Positions 10,379-21,136 of a stretch of 50,415 bases of DNA are shown here, piece after piece; the first letter of the stretch is position 1; each line of letters starts with the position of its first letter. The stretch spans positions 1 through 50,415 of the forward strand of contig JAHQYM010000009.1 of assembly GCA_024421095.1 (NCBI GenBank), written 5' to 3'. The notes under the pieces are model-generated. The model worked only from the letters and a program-made list of their open reading frames with translations, made no database searches and had not been told where the DNA came from. The DNA comes from Acidimicrobiia bacterium. Lineage in GTDB: Bacteria; Actinomycetota; Acidimicrobiia; Acidimicrobiales; Aldehydirespiratoraceae. Made by a program: the position numbers and the translations under genes.

Positions 10379-12876
10379 AACCGCTCCACCCGCACATCCG
10401 TTACCAGCGCATCAACACCGATGAGGTGCCGACAATCGGTTCCTGAGGTACCCCAAGGGACAGCAGCAGTGCCAGCGGGCACGCCAGCATCAACACGTAC
10501 TACCATGTCGAGATATCCTCGCGCTGATTCAACACGTACCGTTGCCCCCTCGCGCACACCGATCTTCTCAAAATCAATCGGGTTCAACCGTAGCGCAAGT
10601 GCTGCGATCTGGCCTTGGCTCGCTGGACAATGACGCAACATCGTGCCGTTGTCATACATTCGACGTGTGACCAACAAGCGCAACGAGTAGCGGTCGTTTA
10701 ATGGGCTCGTCACACCAGTTGAACGTGGCGGTTCAATGTCGCCGTTACCCACGAGCATCACACCATCGACAGGCGAAGCCGCTAATACCTCTTCGCTGAG
10801 CGCGCTGTGAATAGCCGAAACCGAAGCCAACTCAGAGCGGATTGATGCGGGCGAATCCAAGCCGAGGTCGCTATCAAGCCGATCTGCTAAAGCCGCGGCG
10901 ATCATCCAATCCGGCCAAGAAACACCCGCGGGTGCCACAATTGGCTCGCAAATGCTAACCCGGCCTTCCAAGTTGGTGAACGTTCCCGCGGATTCAGTTG
11001 AGGCAGCCGCCGCCAATACCACATCGGCGTAGGCCGTGATGCTGTCATTGGGCAACACATCAACAGCAACCACCGTGCCCGCATTAGCCAAGGCGGCGCT
11101 AGCCAACTCACCATCAATGTAATCATTGCTCGGGTCGGCACCAAGCAAGAACAGCACATCAATCTCACCCGCTTTTGCTGCGCTCAGGATTGCTGAACTG
11201 TCGTAACCAACTTCGCTCGGCACTTGAGGCCACACGTTAGCGAAACGCTCTGCGCTGCTAGCCAAAGTGGTTCGTCCTGGGAGCAAACCCGGGGAGAGCC
11301 CCGCGTCAAGCGCTCCGTGGATATTGCCGCGTCGCAACGCCGACAAAAACGATACCCCCTCAAGGGCAGACAGGGCCACCGCCGCTTCTACTGTTGGTGC
11401 CGCCGATTCGGCGAGCGAAGCCCTGCCCAGCACAACCGTTACGGGCCCCGAAATATCTTTTGCGGCAGCGTAGATTGCTTGCTTTTGGGCAGAGCCGGGG
11501 CGAAAATCGGGATTGTGGAGATCAGGGTCTTGCAGTGCTGCAACTAGCGTTGCGGCTACCTCACCGACCGTGCCAGGGCGAGGGTATAGCGAATGTGCTG
11601 CGAGGTCGCTAAGCCCAGTTCGCTGCGGTGTGAGCTCGATTAGGGTTGTACCCTGGTGCAGAACTGCATGGCGCAGACGCAAATACAACGCGCCGAGGTC
11701 TTCCTTTGGGTCGGGACCACACAAAATAATCGTGCCAGCCGCACGGCAAGCATCGTCTATGCTGGCCCGAGGCAAGCCCAGTACCACCTCAGCAGGTAAG
11801 CCATCACCGAGTTGTGCGTCGATATGATCAGTTCCGATAATACCTTTGGCTAGTTTCGCCCAAGCGTATTGTGCTTCGTTAGTGAGGCGGGCTCCGCCAA
11901 TCACCGCGATACGGCGGGGGTCAACGCCAGCAAGCGCATCCGCCACGCGTTCAAGTACCTCACCCCAACCAACAGCTTCAAGCGTACTGCCACGCCGAAT
12001 TAGTGGAGACAACAACCGGGAATCACTGTTGAGAGCTTGAAACGCGAAACGTTCTTTGTCTGAAAGCCAACCCCAGTTCACGGGATCAGCATCAACACCT
12101 AGCACGCGCAACACCTGATCTCTTGAGGCTTGCACCTTGATACGAGAGCCAACGGAATCTACCCACGCCGTCGACATCACCTCTTGCAAATCCCAGGGGC
12201 GTGCCTTGAAACGATACGGCTTAGCCGTTAGCGCTCCAACTGGGCAAATCTGTACCGTGTTACCCGAAAAATACGATGCAAATGGTTCCTCAGGGAACGT
12301 GTTAACCTGTGTTTTAGCTCCACGATCCATGAAATGGATCAAAGCATCGCCGGCTACTTCATCAGCGAAGCGTGTACAACGGTCACATAGAATGCAACGT
12401 TCACGGTCTAAGTAAACGGTGTCGCTAATCGGTATTGGTTTCTCGAAGTTGCGTTTATTTTCGATGAACCGTGATTCGCCGGGACCATACGCCATGGTTT
12501 GATCTTGCAACGGACATTCGCCGCCCTTATCACATATCGGGCAGTCAAGTGGATGGTTGATCAACAAGAATTCAAGTACCCCATCCTGAGCCTTTTTGGT
12601 GACCGCAGACTCGGTGTTGACTGACATATTGTCGCTAACTCGCAACATGCAACTCGGCTGCAAACTGAAACCCCGACCAGTATCGACTTCCACGAGACAC
12701 ATTCGACACATGCCCACCGGCGTCATTCTCGGGTGATAACAGAACCTCGGAATGTAGGTGTCGTTTCGTTCACAAGCATCAATCAACAACTCATTTGGCT
12801 TAGCTTGAATCTCGCGACCGTTGACAGTAACGCTAACCCCAGAACTATCGGTTCCCTGATTGGTGGCATCGGTCAT
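10375..12876 (-). CDS. nuoG: NADH-quinone oxidoreductase subunit G
   Basis: N-terminal 2Fe-2S and 4Fe-4S ligands 'CYHPRMTPVGMCRMCLVEV', 'HPLDCPICDKGGECPLQD', 'CILCDRCTRF'. Confidence 0.95.
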   Translation of the reverse strand: MTDATNQGTDSSGVSVTVNGREIQAKPNELLIDACERNDTYIPRFCYHPRMTPVGMCRMCLVEVDTGRGFSLQPSCMLRVSDNMSVNTESAVTKKAQDGVLEFLLINHPLDCPICDKGGECPLQDQTMAYGPGESRFIENKRNFEKPIPISDTVYLDRERCILCDRCTRFADEVAGDALIHFMDRGAKTQVNTFPEEPFASYFSGNTVQICPVGALTAKPYRFKARPWDLQEVMSTAWVDSVGSRIKVQASRDQVLRVLGVDADPVNWGWLSDKERFAFQALNSDSRLLSPLIRRGSTLEAVGWGEVLERVADALAGVDPRRIAVIGGARLTNEAQYAWAKLAKGIIGTDHIDAQLGDGLPAEVVLGLPRASIDDACRAAGTIILCGPDPKEDLGALYLRLRHAVLHQGTTLIELTPQRTGLSDLAAHSLYPRPGTVGEVAATLVAALQDPDLHNPDFRPGSAQKQAIYAAAKDISGPVTVVLGRASLAESAAPTVEAAVALSALEGVSFLSALRRGNIHGALDAGLSPGLLPGRTTLASSAERFANVWPQVPSEVGYDSSAILSAAKAGEIDVLFLLGADPSNDYIDGELASAALANAGTVVAVDVLPNDSITAYADVVLAAAASTESAGTFTNLEGRVSICEPIVAPAGVSWPDWMIAAALADRLDSDLGLDSPASIRSELASVSAIHSALSEEVLAASPVDGVMLVGNGDIEPPRSTGVTSPLNDRYSLRLLVTRRMYDNGTMLRHCPASQGQIAALALRLNPIDFEKIGVREGATVRVESARGYLDMVVRVDAGVPAGTAAVPWGTSGTDCRHLIGVDALVTDVRVERL

Positions 12877-14279
12877 GCTAATACTTCTATACGTAATGGA
12901 ATTGGGTCGCGCTTAGTTATTTTGGCATCGTATTCGTGCCGGAAACGCCGAATTGTCGACGCTATTGGCGCTACCGAAGACGGGCCTAGGGGGCAGATGG
13001 TGGTTTGTTTCGGCGGGAACGGCACGGCCTCAAGACCTTGAGCGTGATGCGCCGCAACTGGATAAGGCCCGGGGCTGATGTTGTCGGCAATGTCTAAGAG
13101 CAGGTCGATGTCGCTGGGTCTGCCCTCACCAGCAACGATACGTTCCAAAATCTGTTCTTCCCAACGAGTGCCTTCGCGGCATGGGGTGCATTTGCCACAC
13201 GACTCGCGAGCGAAAAACTGCACAACCCGCAGGGCCGCCTTAACCGCATCGGTGGTTTCGTCCATGACCACAATAGCACCTGAGCCGAGCATCGACCCGG
13301 CGGCACCGACGGGACCAGCCTCTAACGGAAGGTCTAAATGTTCTTCAAAAAACCAGGGGGCCGACCCTCCACCCGGTATAAACGTTTTCAGTTCATGTCC
13401 GTCACGTATCCCGCGGCAAAAGTTATCCCCGTAAATCAGTTCACGGAAGGTTGTTACACCATGTTGCACTTCATAAACACCAGGCCTCCGCACATGGCCG
13501 GAAATTGCAAACATCCGTGTGCCGGGGGAGGTTTCTGAACCATAGGCCCTGTATTGCTCCGCGCTGTTCGCCATGATCCAACCGACATTAGCTAGCGTTT
13601 CTACGTTGTTGACGATGGTTGGTTGGCCATAAAGTCCGATAGCGGCGGGAAAATAAGGGGGTTTAAGGCGTGGCATCCCTCGGTTGCCTTCAAGGCTCTC
13701 GATCAGTGCAGTTTCTTCACCAACAATGTAAGCACCAGCCCCCCAGGTGAGCACAATGTCTACAGAAAAATCGCTACCCAAAATGTTGCGGCCCACGTAA
13801 CCCGCTTCGTACGCCTCATTAAGAGCCTGAGCAATACGTTCTTGAGCGAGTGCCATTTCACCACGAACATACAAAAAACACTGACTTAGCCCTAACGCAT
13901 AACAAGCAATCAAACAACCTTCAATAAGTTGGTGCGGGTCGCGTTCCATCAGCAAGCGGTCCTTGTAAGTGCCGGGTTCACTTTCATCGCCGTTGACCAC
14001 AAGGTAATAGGGGTATTTTCCGGGCGGGAGGAAACCCCATTTGATGCCGGCCGGAAACCCCGCGCCGCCACGCCCTAGCAAAGTCGCGCCACGCACCTCA
14101 TTGTGGACATCCACAGGCCGTTTGGTGAGCGCAGTTCGCAACCCGGTATAGCCATCGGTGGCCAAGAAACGTTGCAGAGTGAAAGAATCGGCATACTCAA
14201 AGCGTTTGGTGACGAGCTTAGGCCCTTCATTGTTGACATACCCGGGTGCATGGGCCACGTAATCGTTGGTGGGCATCAA
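12873..14279 (-). CDS. nuoF: NADH-quinone oxidoreductase subunit F
   Basis: 'GRGGAGFPAGIKWGF', 'ESCGKCTPCREGTRW'. Confidence 0.96.
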   Translation of the reverse strand: MMPTNDYVAHAPGYVNNEGPKLVTKRFEYADSFTLQRFLATDGYTGLRTALTKRPVDVHNEVRGATLLGRGGAGFPAGIKWGFLPPGKYPYYLVVNGDESEPGTYKDRLLMERDPHQLIEGCLIACYALGLSQCFLYVRGEMALAQERIAQALNEAYEAGYVGRNILGSDFSVDIVLTWGAGAYIVGEETALIESLEGNRGMPRLKPPYFPAAIGLYGQPTIVNNVETLANVGWIMANSAEQYRAYGSETSPGTRMFAISGHVRRPGVYEVQHGVTTFRELIYGDNFCRGIRDGHELKTFIPGGGSAPWFFEEHLDLPLEAGPVGAAGSMLGSGAIVVMDETTDAVKAALRVVQFFARESCGKCTPCREGTRWEEQILERIVAGEGRPSDIDLLLDIADNISPGPYPVAAHHAQGLEAVPFPPKQTTICPLGPSSVAPIASTIRRFRHEYDAKITKRDPIPLRIEVLA

Positions 14280-14905
14280 TTCACCGCCTGAGTTGTTGAC
14301 GCTTCATTGCGGTGCAGCCAAACAGGCATTTCGCGAGCATGTTCTGGAGGCACAATGTTCGCTACCCGGTCAATTGGGATCTGTTGGCGTACGTTAGTCA
14401 AGGTGCCATGCTTGGACAGATCCGGTTCCGCGCCCGAGCGGATGCGATCAAGCAGTGAGTCGAAGTCGGTATTGCTGACTCGCAAGCGGTAACGGTAATT
14501 GACCTGCAAACACGGTGCTTCCGTACAAGCGGCGATACATTCAACCTCTTCAAGGGTGAACATATTATCTTCGGTCGTTTCTCCGGGTGCTATACCGAGC
14601 CGGTATTGTGCATGTTCTAGCAGTTCTTCGCCGCCCAACAACATACAGGAAATGTTGGTACATACATTTATCAGATAACTACCCACGGGATGGAACTTGA
14701 ACATTTCATAGAAACTTCCCGTTCCTTTGACTTCGGCCGCGGTCACGCCACAAAGGTCGGCAATCTGGCGCATAGCGTCAACAGAAACCCAACCGTGTTG
14801 TTCTTGCGCTAAATGCATCAGCGGAATAAGCGCCGAACGGGGACGCGGATAACGCCCCACAATTTCACGAGCCAAATCAAGGTTTGAAGATGTAAAAAAA
14901 CTCAT
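14276..14905 (-). CDS. nuoE: NADH-quinone oxidoreductase subunit E
   Basis: Thioredoxin-like 2Fe-2S ligands 'VCTNISCMLLGG', 'VECIAACTEAPCLQVN'. Confidence 0.95.
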   Translation of the reverse strand: MSFFTSSNLDLAREIVGRYPRPRSALIPLMHLAQEQHGWVSVDAMRQIADLCGVTAAEVKGTGSFYEMFKFHPVGSYLINVCTNISCMLLGGEELLEHAQYRLGIAPGETTEDNMFTLEEVECIAACTEAPCLQVNYRYRLRVSNTDFDSLLDRIRSGAEPDLSKHGTLTNVRQQIPIDRVANIVPPEHAREMPVWLHRNEASTTQAVN

Positions 14906-16170
14906 CGGTCAACCTCGCCTAAAATTGGATCGACACTTGAAATGATGGCAACTCCATCGGCGATGAGCCCACCACGCATCAAATGAGGAAGCGTTTGCAA
15001 GTTGATAAAGCTTGGTGGCCGTACCCGCATTCGATACGGTTTAGAAGTGCCATCGCTAACGATATAAACCCCAAGTTCCCCACGTGGTGATTCAACCGGC
15101 ACATAAGCCTCACCTTTAGGGACTTGGTAACCCTGCGTGAAAATCTTGAAGTGATGAATCAGTGCTTCCATCGATTCATCAATACGCGCCCGCGGCGGGG
15201 GCGTCACTTTCTTATCTTGGATACGATAATCGCCCTTAGGCATACGATCGATAATTTGTTCTACAATCTTTATTGACTCTCGAATCTCATTGAGCCGGAT
15301 CGCGAAACGGTCATAACAATCACCGAAAGTGCCAACGATAACGTCAAACTCTACTTCGTCGTAAGCCAGATAAGGCTGATCCCGCCGTAAATCCCAAGCG
15401 TAGCCCGTTGATCGCAACAACGGCCCGGAAGCAGACAATGCCAAGGCTTCGGCTGCGTTCAATGCACCCACGCCTTGCAAACGTGTTCGCCAGATTGGTT
15501 GACCAGTCATCAAAACGTCATACTCCTCAAGACGAGGTTTAATGAGCGCAAGAAGATCACGCAGGTCTCCTTGCCAACCATCATGCAGGTCGGCTGCAAC
15601 ACCAGTCGGGCGGATGTAGTTGTGGTTCATCCGCAAACCAGTGACCTTTTCAAAGAACCGCAACACCTCTTCGCGTTCACGCCAACCATAAATCAGCATC
15701 GAAACCGCACCGAGATCCATACCGTTGGTTGCTAGATACAGCAGATGCGAAGAAATCCGGTTGAGCTCACACATCAACATACGTATCCAAGTAGCACGAG
15801 GCGGAACTTCAATACCCAACAATTTTTCAGTCGTCAACGAGAAGGCCAACTCTGAAAACAATGGTGATGCGTAATCCATACGGGTAACGTTGGTGCAGCC
15901 TTGAAGATAGCTAAGCTGCTCTCCTTGCTTCTCCATGCCCGTGTGCAAATAACCGATCACCGGTTTAGAACGCAGTACCGTCTCGCCTTCCATTTCCAAC
16001 ATCAACCGCAACACACCATGGGTAGATGGATGTGCGGGCCCCATATTAAGCAAGACGCGCTCATCGTCACCAGAATCGGACGGGTCACCACCGATAAGGG
16101 CAGCTTCAGTTTCAGAGAGCCGTAGCACCGCCGAATCCGCACCACGTCGCATTACCCGTTGCGCGGTCAC
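14902..16170 (-). CDS. nuoD: NADH-quinone oxidoreductase subunit D
   Basis: 'NMGPAHPSTHGVLRLMLEMEGE'; C-terminal 'DPILGEVDR'. Confidence 0.96.
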   Translation of the reverse strand: MTAQRVMRRGADSAVLRLSETEAALIGGDPSDSGDDERVLLNMGPAHPSTHGVLRLMLEMEGETVLRSKPVIGYLHTGMEKQGEQLSYLQGCTNVTRMDYASPLFSELAFSLTTEKLLGIEVPPRATWIRMLMCELNRISSHLLYLATNGMDLGAVSMLIYGWREREEVLRFFEKVTGLRMNHNYIRPTGVAADLHDGWQGDLRDLLALIKPRLEEYDVLMTGQPIWRTRLQGVGALNAAEALALSASGPLLRSTGYAWDLRRDQPYLAYDEVEFDVIVGTFGDCYDRFAIRLNEIRESIKIVEQIIDRMPKGDYRIQDKKVTPPPRARIDESMEALIHHFKIFTQGYQVPKGEAYVPVESPRGELGVYIVSDGTSKPYRMRVRPPSFINLQTLPHLMRGGLIADGVAIISSVDPILGEVDR

Positions 16171-16652
16171 GTTGGCGCACTCGCTAACGAAAACTGCACA
16201 GCAATGTCACCCACACCATAGTCCTTGCGCAAAGGATGGCCTACCCAATCTTCAGGCATCAAGATTCTGCTCATATCAGGATGATCAACGAACTCAATTC
16301 CGAACATATCAAACACTTCACGCTCTAGGTTCTCGGCACCGGGCCAAAGATCAAACAACGAAGGCACACGCGGCTCTGCAGTCGGCACTTGAACCCGCAA
16401 ACCCAACCGTTCCCGCGAAGCGTGGTTGATTAATTGCACCACAAGCTCAAAGCGTTCACAAACCACATCTGCCGGACGAGGCCGTTGCCCAGGATAACTG
16501 AGGTAATCGACAGCAGTTAAATCAATTAATTGGTCGAAACCATCCTCGAAAGCCGCGCCAGCCACCTGCAGATAATTCGCTGGGGTAACGAACAATACCG
16601 GTTGAGAAGAAATATCTGCGACTAACGCCCCGTAACGCGCACCCGGTTCCAT
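16167..16652 (-). CDS. nuoC: NADH-quinone oxidoreductase subunit C
   Basis: 'EREVFDMFGIEFVDHPDMSRILMPEDWVGHPLRKDY'. Confidence 0.95.
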   Translation of the reverse strand: MEPGARYGALVADISSQPVLFVTPANYLQVAGAAFEDGFDQLIDLTAVDYLSYPGQRPRPADVVCERFELVVQLINHASRERLGLRVQVPTAEPRVPSLFDLWPGAENLEREVFDMFGIEFVDHPDMSRILMPEDWVGHPLRKDYGVGDIAVQFSLASAPT

Positions 16653-16654
16653 AG

Positions 16655-17272
16655 TTAGCTCCCAATGCGATGGCTAGCGGTTTGCCCATCACGTTGGGAG
16701 ACAATCACCCCCGCACCACGAGGATTTCCAGCACTGCTAGCGTCTGATGCTAAGCGGCGTTTCAATAATTCACCACTCTTGATTTTCTCATGCAAAGTCA
16801 CAATCGCGTGCATTAAGGTTTCCGGCCCGGGAGGACAACCGGGTGCATAAACGTCCACCGGCACTACCTGATCAATGCCTTGCACAATCGCATAATTGTT
16901 GAACATCCCGCCACTCGAAGCACACACACCCATCGAAATAACCCACTTTGGCTCCATCATCTGGTCGTACACCTGACGCAAGACCGGTGCCATTTTTTGC
17001 GAAACACGCCCGGCCACGATCATCAAATCGGCTTGACGAGGCGACGCCCTGAACACCTCCATCCCGTAACGCCCAAGATCATAATGAGCCGCACCCGTAG
17101 CCATCATCTCAATTGCGCAACACGCCAAACCAAAAGTCGCCGGCCAACAACTACGCATACGCGCCCAGTTCACCAAAGACTCGACATTGCTAGTGATAAA
17201 GTTGTGTTCAAGACCAGCCAAGCCATCTTCGGCAATATCAGCTGTTTTACCAACACCTGGCAGACGCATCAA
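16655..17272 (-). CDS. nuoB: NADH-quinone oxidoreductase subunit B
   Basis: '[55 protein letters not shown]'. Confidence 0.96.
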   Translation of the reverse strand: MMRLPGVGKTADIAEDGLAGLEHNFITSNVESLVNWARMRSCWPATFGLACCAIEMMATGAAHYDLGRYGMEVFRASPRQADLMIVAGRVSQKMAPVLRQVYDQMMEPKWVISMGVCASSGGMFNNYAIVQGIDQVVPVDVYAPGCPPGPETLMHAIVTLHEKIKSGELLKRRLASDASSAGNPRGAGVIVSQRDGQTASHRIGS

Positions 17273-17751
17273 AGTGCCTCTCGGGAATCACGGGCACCAG
17301 ACAAAGCTCGATCTTCGAGCCCCACACGGCGAACCGTTGACGCAACTGTCCGTTCAGTTGACACTGAACCAACCGGTGCAGCTACCCGCTTCAACGGCCC
17401 CCACTCCAGCGCGCCATTACCAATCAAATAAACAAAAGACTCAAACACAGCAAAAGAAAACACCATTATCAACACCAACCCAAACCATCCGAGCCCGCCG
17501 TGAGCAATCGCCCACGGGTAAAAGAAAACGATCTCAATATCAAATACCACAAAAATCATTGCAACCAAAAAGAACCTTACAGGAAAACGTTCAGGTGTTT
17601 CGCGTGCGGGGATGATACCGCATTCATAAGGCGCAGCTTTAGCGGCAGTCGGTTTGCGTGGCGCAAGCAATCCAGATGCAACAAAACTCCCAGCCGCGAA
17701 CAGCGCCGCCAACACAAACAAGGCAAACAAAGGCAGGTACTGGCCGATCAT
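17269..17751 (-). CDS. nuoA: NADH-quinone oxidoreductase subunit A
   Basis: '[40 protein letters not shown]'. Confidence 0.94.
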   Translation of the reverse strand: MIGQYLPLFALFVLAALFAAGSFVASGLLAPRKPTAAKAAPYECGIIPARETPERFPVRFFLVAMIFVVFDIEIVFFYPWAIAHGGLGWFGLVLIMVFSFAVFESFVYLIGNGALEWGPLKRVAAPVGSVSTERTVASTVRRVGLEDRALSGARDSREAL

Positions 17752-17754
17752 TGC

Positions 17755-18834
17755 TTAACCTGCCCCAGCAGAGACTTCGGCCACACGAGCCATCACCACC
17801 TTGTCGCGTTCGTGCAACATATAGCAAAGAGCCAAAAATATCACCAACGAACCCAACGTAACCAACGCTGGCAACAAACGCAGGTTGCCAAGATTGCGAA
17901 TCATCACCACCGAAACCACCGGTTCATTAGCGTCAGCAAGCGGACGTTTAGGTGCCTGTCCAGGAAGATTGTCTATCGATTCGGGTAAAACTGCTTGCAT
18001 TTGCACGATGCCATAGCGGGTTGGGTGCTTCGGTGTTAACGCCGTACGGACTTGCGTTACAATACGATCCCAGCGGCTTGGGTTTGCAGGCAAACCACCT
18101 TTGCCGCCGATAGTAAACGCATCCAATACCTTGAACTCGTTTTGGGTCGAGAAAGAATAATCCCCGCTAGCGAGCAGCATGGCAATCGCCGATGCTTGAG
18201 CTTCGCCGGCTTGAGCGGTTGAAAGCAAAGTCCAACCCCCGAGCGCGCTGTGGTCGGCATCAATCAGATTCGGTGCCACGGCTGCCAACTCACTAAGCGT
18301 TGTGTCTTGGTTCTTGGCGTATTCTTCAGCCGCCAAAAGCTCAATTTCTTGGTCGGTTAATCCTTCGGTCTGATCCGCGGTGAGGTCGGCCACCGTCACT
18401 ACCCCAAACTCGGAGTTGGCAACTTCAATTTCTGTGCGCAATGCGGGGTTGGTAACATTGCTCAGGCCCGCGTAAGCGTCTACAACTATTTGATGCGCGG
18501 TTGGCAACTGTTCGGTTCTGAGTGCTTCAGCTTCGTCAAGAGCCGCGAAACTTAGGTGACCTTCTGCGTCTACACCCTCAACGATCTCAACTTGCTCCCA
18601 AGTGGGTGCATCGCCACGGTAACCAATACCGTAGATCCACCAAATCGCCGCCATAATCGTCATCCAGCCAAAGAACCCCGCCAAAGCGATCAATGTGCCT
18701 AACCGTGTGCCAGAGTTGGTGGCAATCAGCAGCCAAACCGAACCCATTAGAACCACCACACCAGTTAAGACAGACAAAAAACCACGGATTTCTGGGTCCC
18801 AAGCAATACCCGCGATGAGGTTGACCGCTTCCAT
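17755..18834 (-). CDS. Conserved membrane protein of unknown function in the bc/nuo cluster (2 N-terminal + 1 C-terminal hydrophobic segments)
   Basis: Long ORF abutting nuoA (3 bp) and the cytochrome c gene (1 bp overlap); no heme or Fe-S motif seen. Confidence 0.75.
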   Translation of the reverse strand: MEAVNLIAGIAWDPEIRGFLSVLTGVVVLMGSVWLLIATNSGTRLGTLIALAGFFGWMTIMAAIWWIYGIGYRGDAPTWEQVEIVEGVDAEGHLSFAALDEAEALRTEQLPTAHQIVVDAYAGLSNVTNPALRTEIEVANSEFGVVTVADLTADQTEGLTDQEIELLAAEEYAKNQDTTLSELAAVAPNLIDADHSALGGWTLLSTAQAGEAQASAIAMLLASGDYSFSTQNEFKVLDAFTIGGKGGLPANPSRWDRIVTQVRTALTPKHPTRYGIVQMQAVLPESIDNLPGQAPKRPLADANEPVVSVVMIRNLGNLRLLPALVTLGSLVIFLALCYMLHERDKVVMARVAEVSAGAG

Positions 18835-20174
18835 TAGAGGTTCCTCTCGTAAACAACGATGGCATCAATTTGTTCTTCAGTGAGCGTGGCCGGATAGGGG
18901 GTTTCGAGGTCGTTGTCTATCCCCGGGCCGACCGTATCGGTTTCCACACGCGGCCCGAAACCGGGCATCTGCCCGTTGCCACCCGAACCTCCACGCCCAT
19001 AGGTTGCACCAACCGCTTGGCCCAATTCAATGAACTCGGCGTGGCTCTTGGCCGACTCGAACTGACTCCGGGTTGACCCACCACGCAGATTAGGCCCGAA
19101 GAAACCGCCGCCTTGGGTGAGGCCGTCTTCGAAACCTTCGATTGGTGTGTCTCGACCATTCACACGCAAGGTCATTTCTTCATCAGCACCAAAACTAAAC
19201 CCGTAAGTGTGACAACGCGCACAGCTATAACTACCGGCGGTTCCCGGGTTAGCGAAAAGCAAGGCACCATATTTCTGGTATTGTTCCCAAGCCTCCCTGT
19301 CTAGCCCTTCGCCGTCCGCCAAAATATCTAGCGCAGCCCAACGCAAATCGTCGGCGTTTTCTGGGTCTGCTAATGATGCATCTGCAGATATTGCTAACTG
19401 ATGAGCGGTCTCTCGCACGCCTCGGGCCTCGGCCAGCCATCGACTTACCGCTTCGTCACCAACCTCACCAACCTCGCCGCCGTTGGAAACCGCGAGATGT
19501 TCACGAACTGCCTGTGCCAAGCCCGCCTCAACTTGTTCGTTGATCCGTTCGGCGGGTATCTGAATGCTGCGCAGATAAAACATCACCTCTTGAAGTTGCT
19601 GTTCGGTGAGCGGGCCGCCACCAGGCGCACCCCAAGCTGGCATAACCCCGTTACGCCCATAATTCAGCGTGTGCAGCACTTCGTCTTCAGAGAAACGTGA
19701 CAACACTGTGTTGAGAGCCGGGGCTTGCCAACTCACTTGAGCGATAAACTCGCCCGTCTCGGAGGTGAGCGCAAAGCTCGTTGAGCCTCCGCTGCCGTCA
19801 ACTCCATGGCAGGTCACGCATTGCGCTCCTTCAAGATAAATCTCTTCGCCACGGTTAGTAAAAATACGGGCAGTGTCTTTATCTCTGCCTTGTTGACGAC
19901 CCGGTTCGCCGAGCCAATACAGCGGCAACGAAATACCTATGATGGTGAGCATCACCAGATTGGCACCCAACGCGAAGTCGAGGCGTTTGCCTTCAAGGTC
20001 TTCGTCACGTACATCGTCTCGGCGGTTGGCGGCCAACTCAATTTCTGAACCAACCTCGCTTTTGGCACCCCGAATGTTGAAAAAGAGATAAACGAGACCA
20101 CCAACAAAAACAATCGTCAAAATGACGAAACCGATGGTTCTCGGTGTGGAAGCAGCAAGCAACATAAGACCCAA
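18834..20174 (-). CDS. Membrane-anchored diheme c-type cytochrome
   Basis: Two CxxCH motifs 'QCVTCHGVDGSGG' and 'SCARCHTYGFSFG'; N-terminal hydrophobic segments. Confidence 0.88.
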   Translation of the reverse strand: MGLMLLAASTPRTIGFVILTIVFVGGLVYLFFNIRGAKSEVGSEIELAANRRDDVRDEDLEGKRLDFALGANLVMLTIIGISLPLYWLGEPGRQQGRDKDTARIFTNRGEEIYLEGAQCVTCHGVDGSGGSTSFALTSETGEFIAQVSWQAPALNTVLSRFSEDEVLHTLNYGRNGVMPAWGAPGGGPLTEQQLQEVMFYLRSIQIPAERINEQVEAGLAQAVREHLAVSNGGEVGEVGDEAVSRWLAEARGVRETAHQLAISADASLADPENADDLRWAALDILADGEGLDREAWEQYQKYGALLFANPGTAGSYSCARCHTYGFSFGADEEMTLRVNGRDTPIEGFEDGLTQGGGFFGPNLRGGSTRSQFESAKSHAEFIELGQAVGATYGRGGSGGNGQMPGFGPRVETDTVGPGIDNDLETPYPATLTEEQIDAIVVYERNL

Positions 20175-20182
20175 CGAGGCTA

Positions 20183-21067
20183 CTAGTGGCTACTCTGACC
20201 GAGACAGTTGGGGCCTTCGGCTTCCTGCCCGGTGGTGTTGACCCCAATAGCTGGGCCTTGGACGATGGTGCCGGTGTTTACAGTCAACGCACCATCAGCA
20301 CCTATTGTGGTGGCGAAACGGTCCATACCTCGTGGTGCCGGCCCACCACGTTTTTCGCCAACTTGGTTGTATTGAGAGCCGTGGCAGGGACACTCAAACC
20401 ATTGCGAGGAATCGCAGTTCGGCACTCTGCAACCAAGATGTGGGCATTTCTGGTAAAGAGCTACGACCCCGGCGTCAAGCCCAAGGGTAAAACCCGCTTG
20501 CATGCCAGCGAGTTCGGCACTTGAGTAAACGGCCCGAGCCTTCTCAACAGCTCCGTTAGGGTATTCGGTGATCCACATACGTCCATCGGCACGATACAGG
20601 AAGCCGTTGTTGTTGCGGATTTCGGCGAGGATGTCTGAAACTAGACCGACTTTGATCGCTGAGCCGAACCCGCCGGCGATCTGCGGCCACAAAAAGGCAA
20701 TGCTAGCAACCCCGAATCCTGATAGGCCCAAACCGAACATTCCCACGATTGATCGGTTGAAGAACTGTCGGCGGTTGATTCCAAGAGTTTCGGGGTCGGG
20801 TGGAACGTAGGGTGCTGGTGGTGGCGAGGTGTTGCGGGCCAAAACGAGTTCTTGGCGTGCGGCCTCTCTTTGTTCAACGGCAGCCCGTTCCACTTCACGC
20901 CCGGTGAGCGGTTTGGTAGTTTCGAGTGCGGATGTTTTGGAGTCTCGGCTACGGGTCTCGCGTGACAACATACCTAACGCTGCGGATTGTTGTCGGCTGC
21001 GCATAGCTGCGTAAGTAGCGAGGATCACCAGCAGCCCCAACACCACAATGGCGATAGCGATAGTCAT
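20183..21067 (-). CDS. Rieske [2Fe-2S] subunit of cytochrome bc-type complex
   Basis: 'CPHLGCRVPNCDSSQWFECPCHGSQYNQVGEKRGGPAPRGMDRF'. Confidence 0.93.
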   Translation of the reverse strand: MTIAIAIVVLGLLVILATYAAMRSRQQSAALGMLSRETRSRDSKTSALETTKPLTGREVERAAVEQREAARQELVLARNTSPPPAPYVPPDPETLGINRRQFFNRSIVGMFGLGLSGFGVASIAFLWPQIAGGFGSAIKVGLVSDILAEIRNNNGFLYRADGRMWITEYPNGAVEKARAVYSSAELAGMQAGFTLGLDAGVVALYQKCPHLGCRVPNCDSSQWFECPCHGSQYNQVGEKRGGPAPRGMDRFATTIGADGALTVNTGTIVQGPAIGVNTTGQEAEGPNCLGQSSH

Positions 21068-21136
21068 GGCATGCTCCTCAGATTCGGGGTTTGGTTAGTA
21101 GTGCTTTTGGTCACGATTCCTCAATCACATCCTCAA

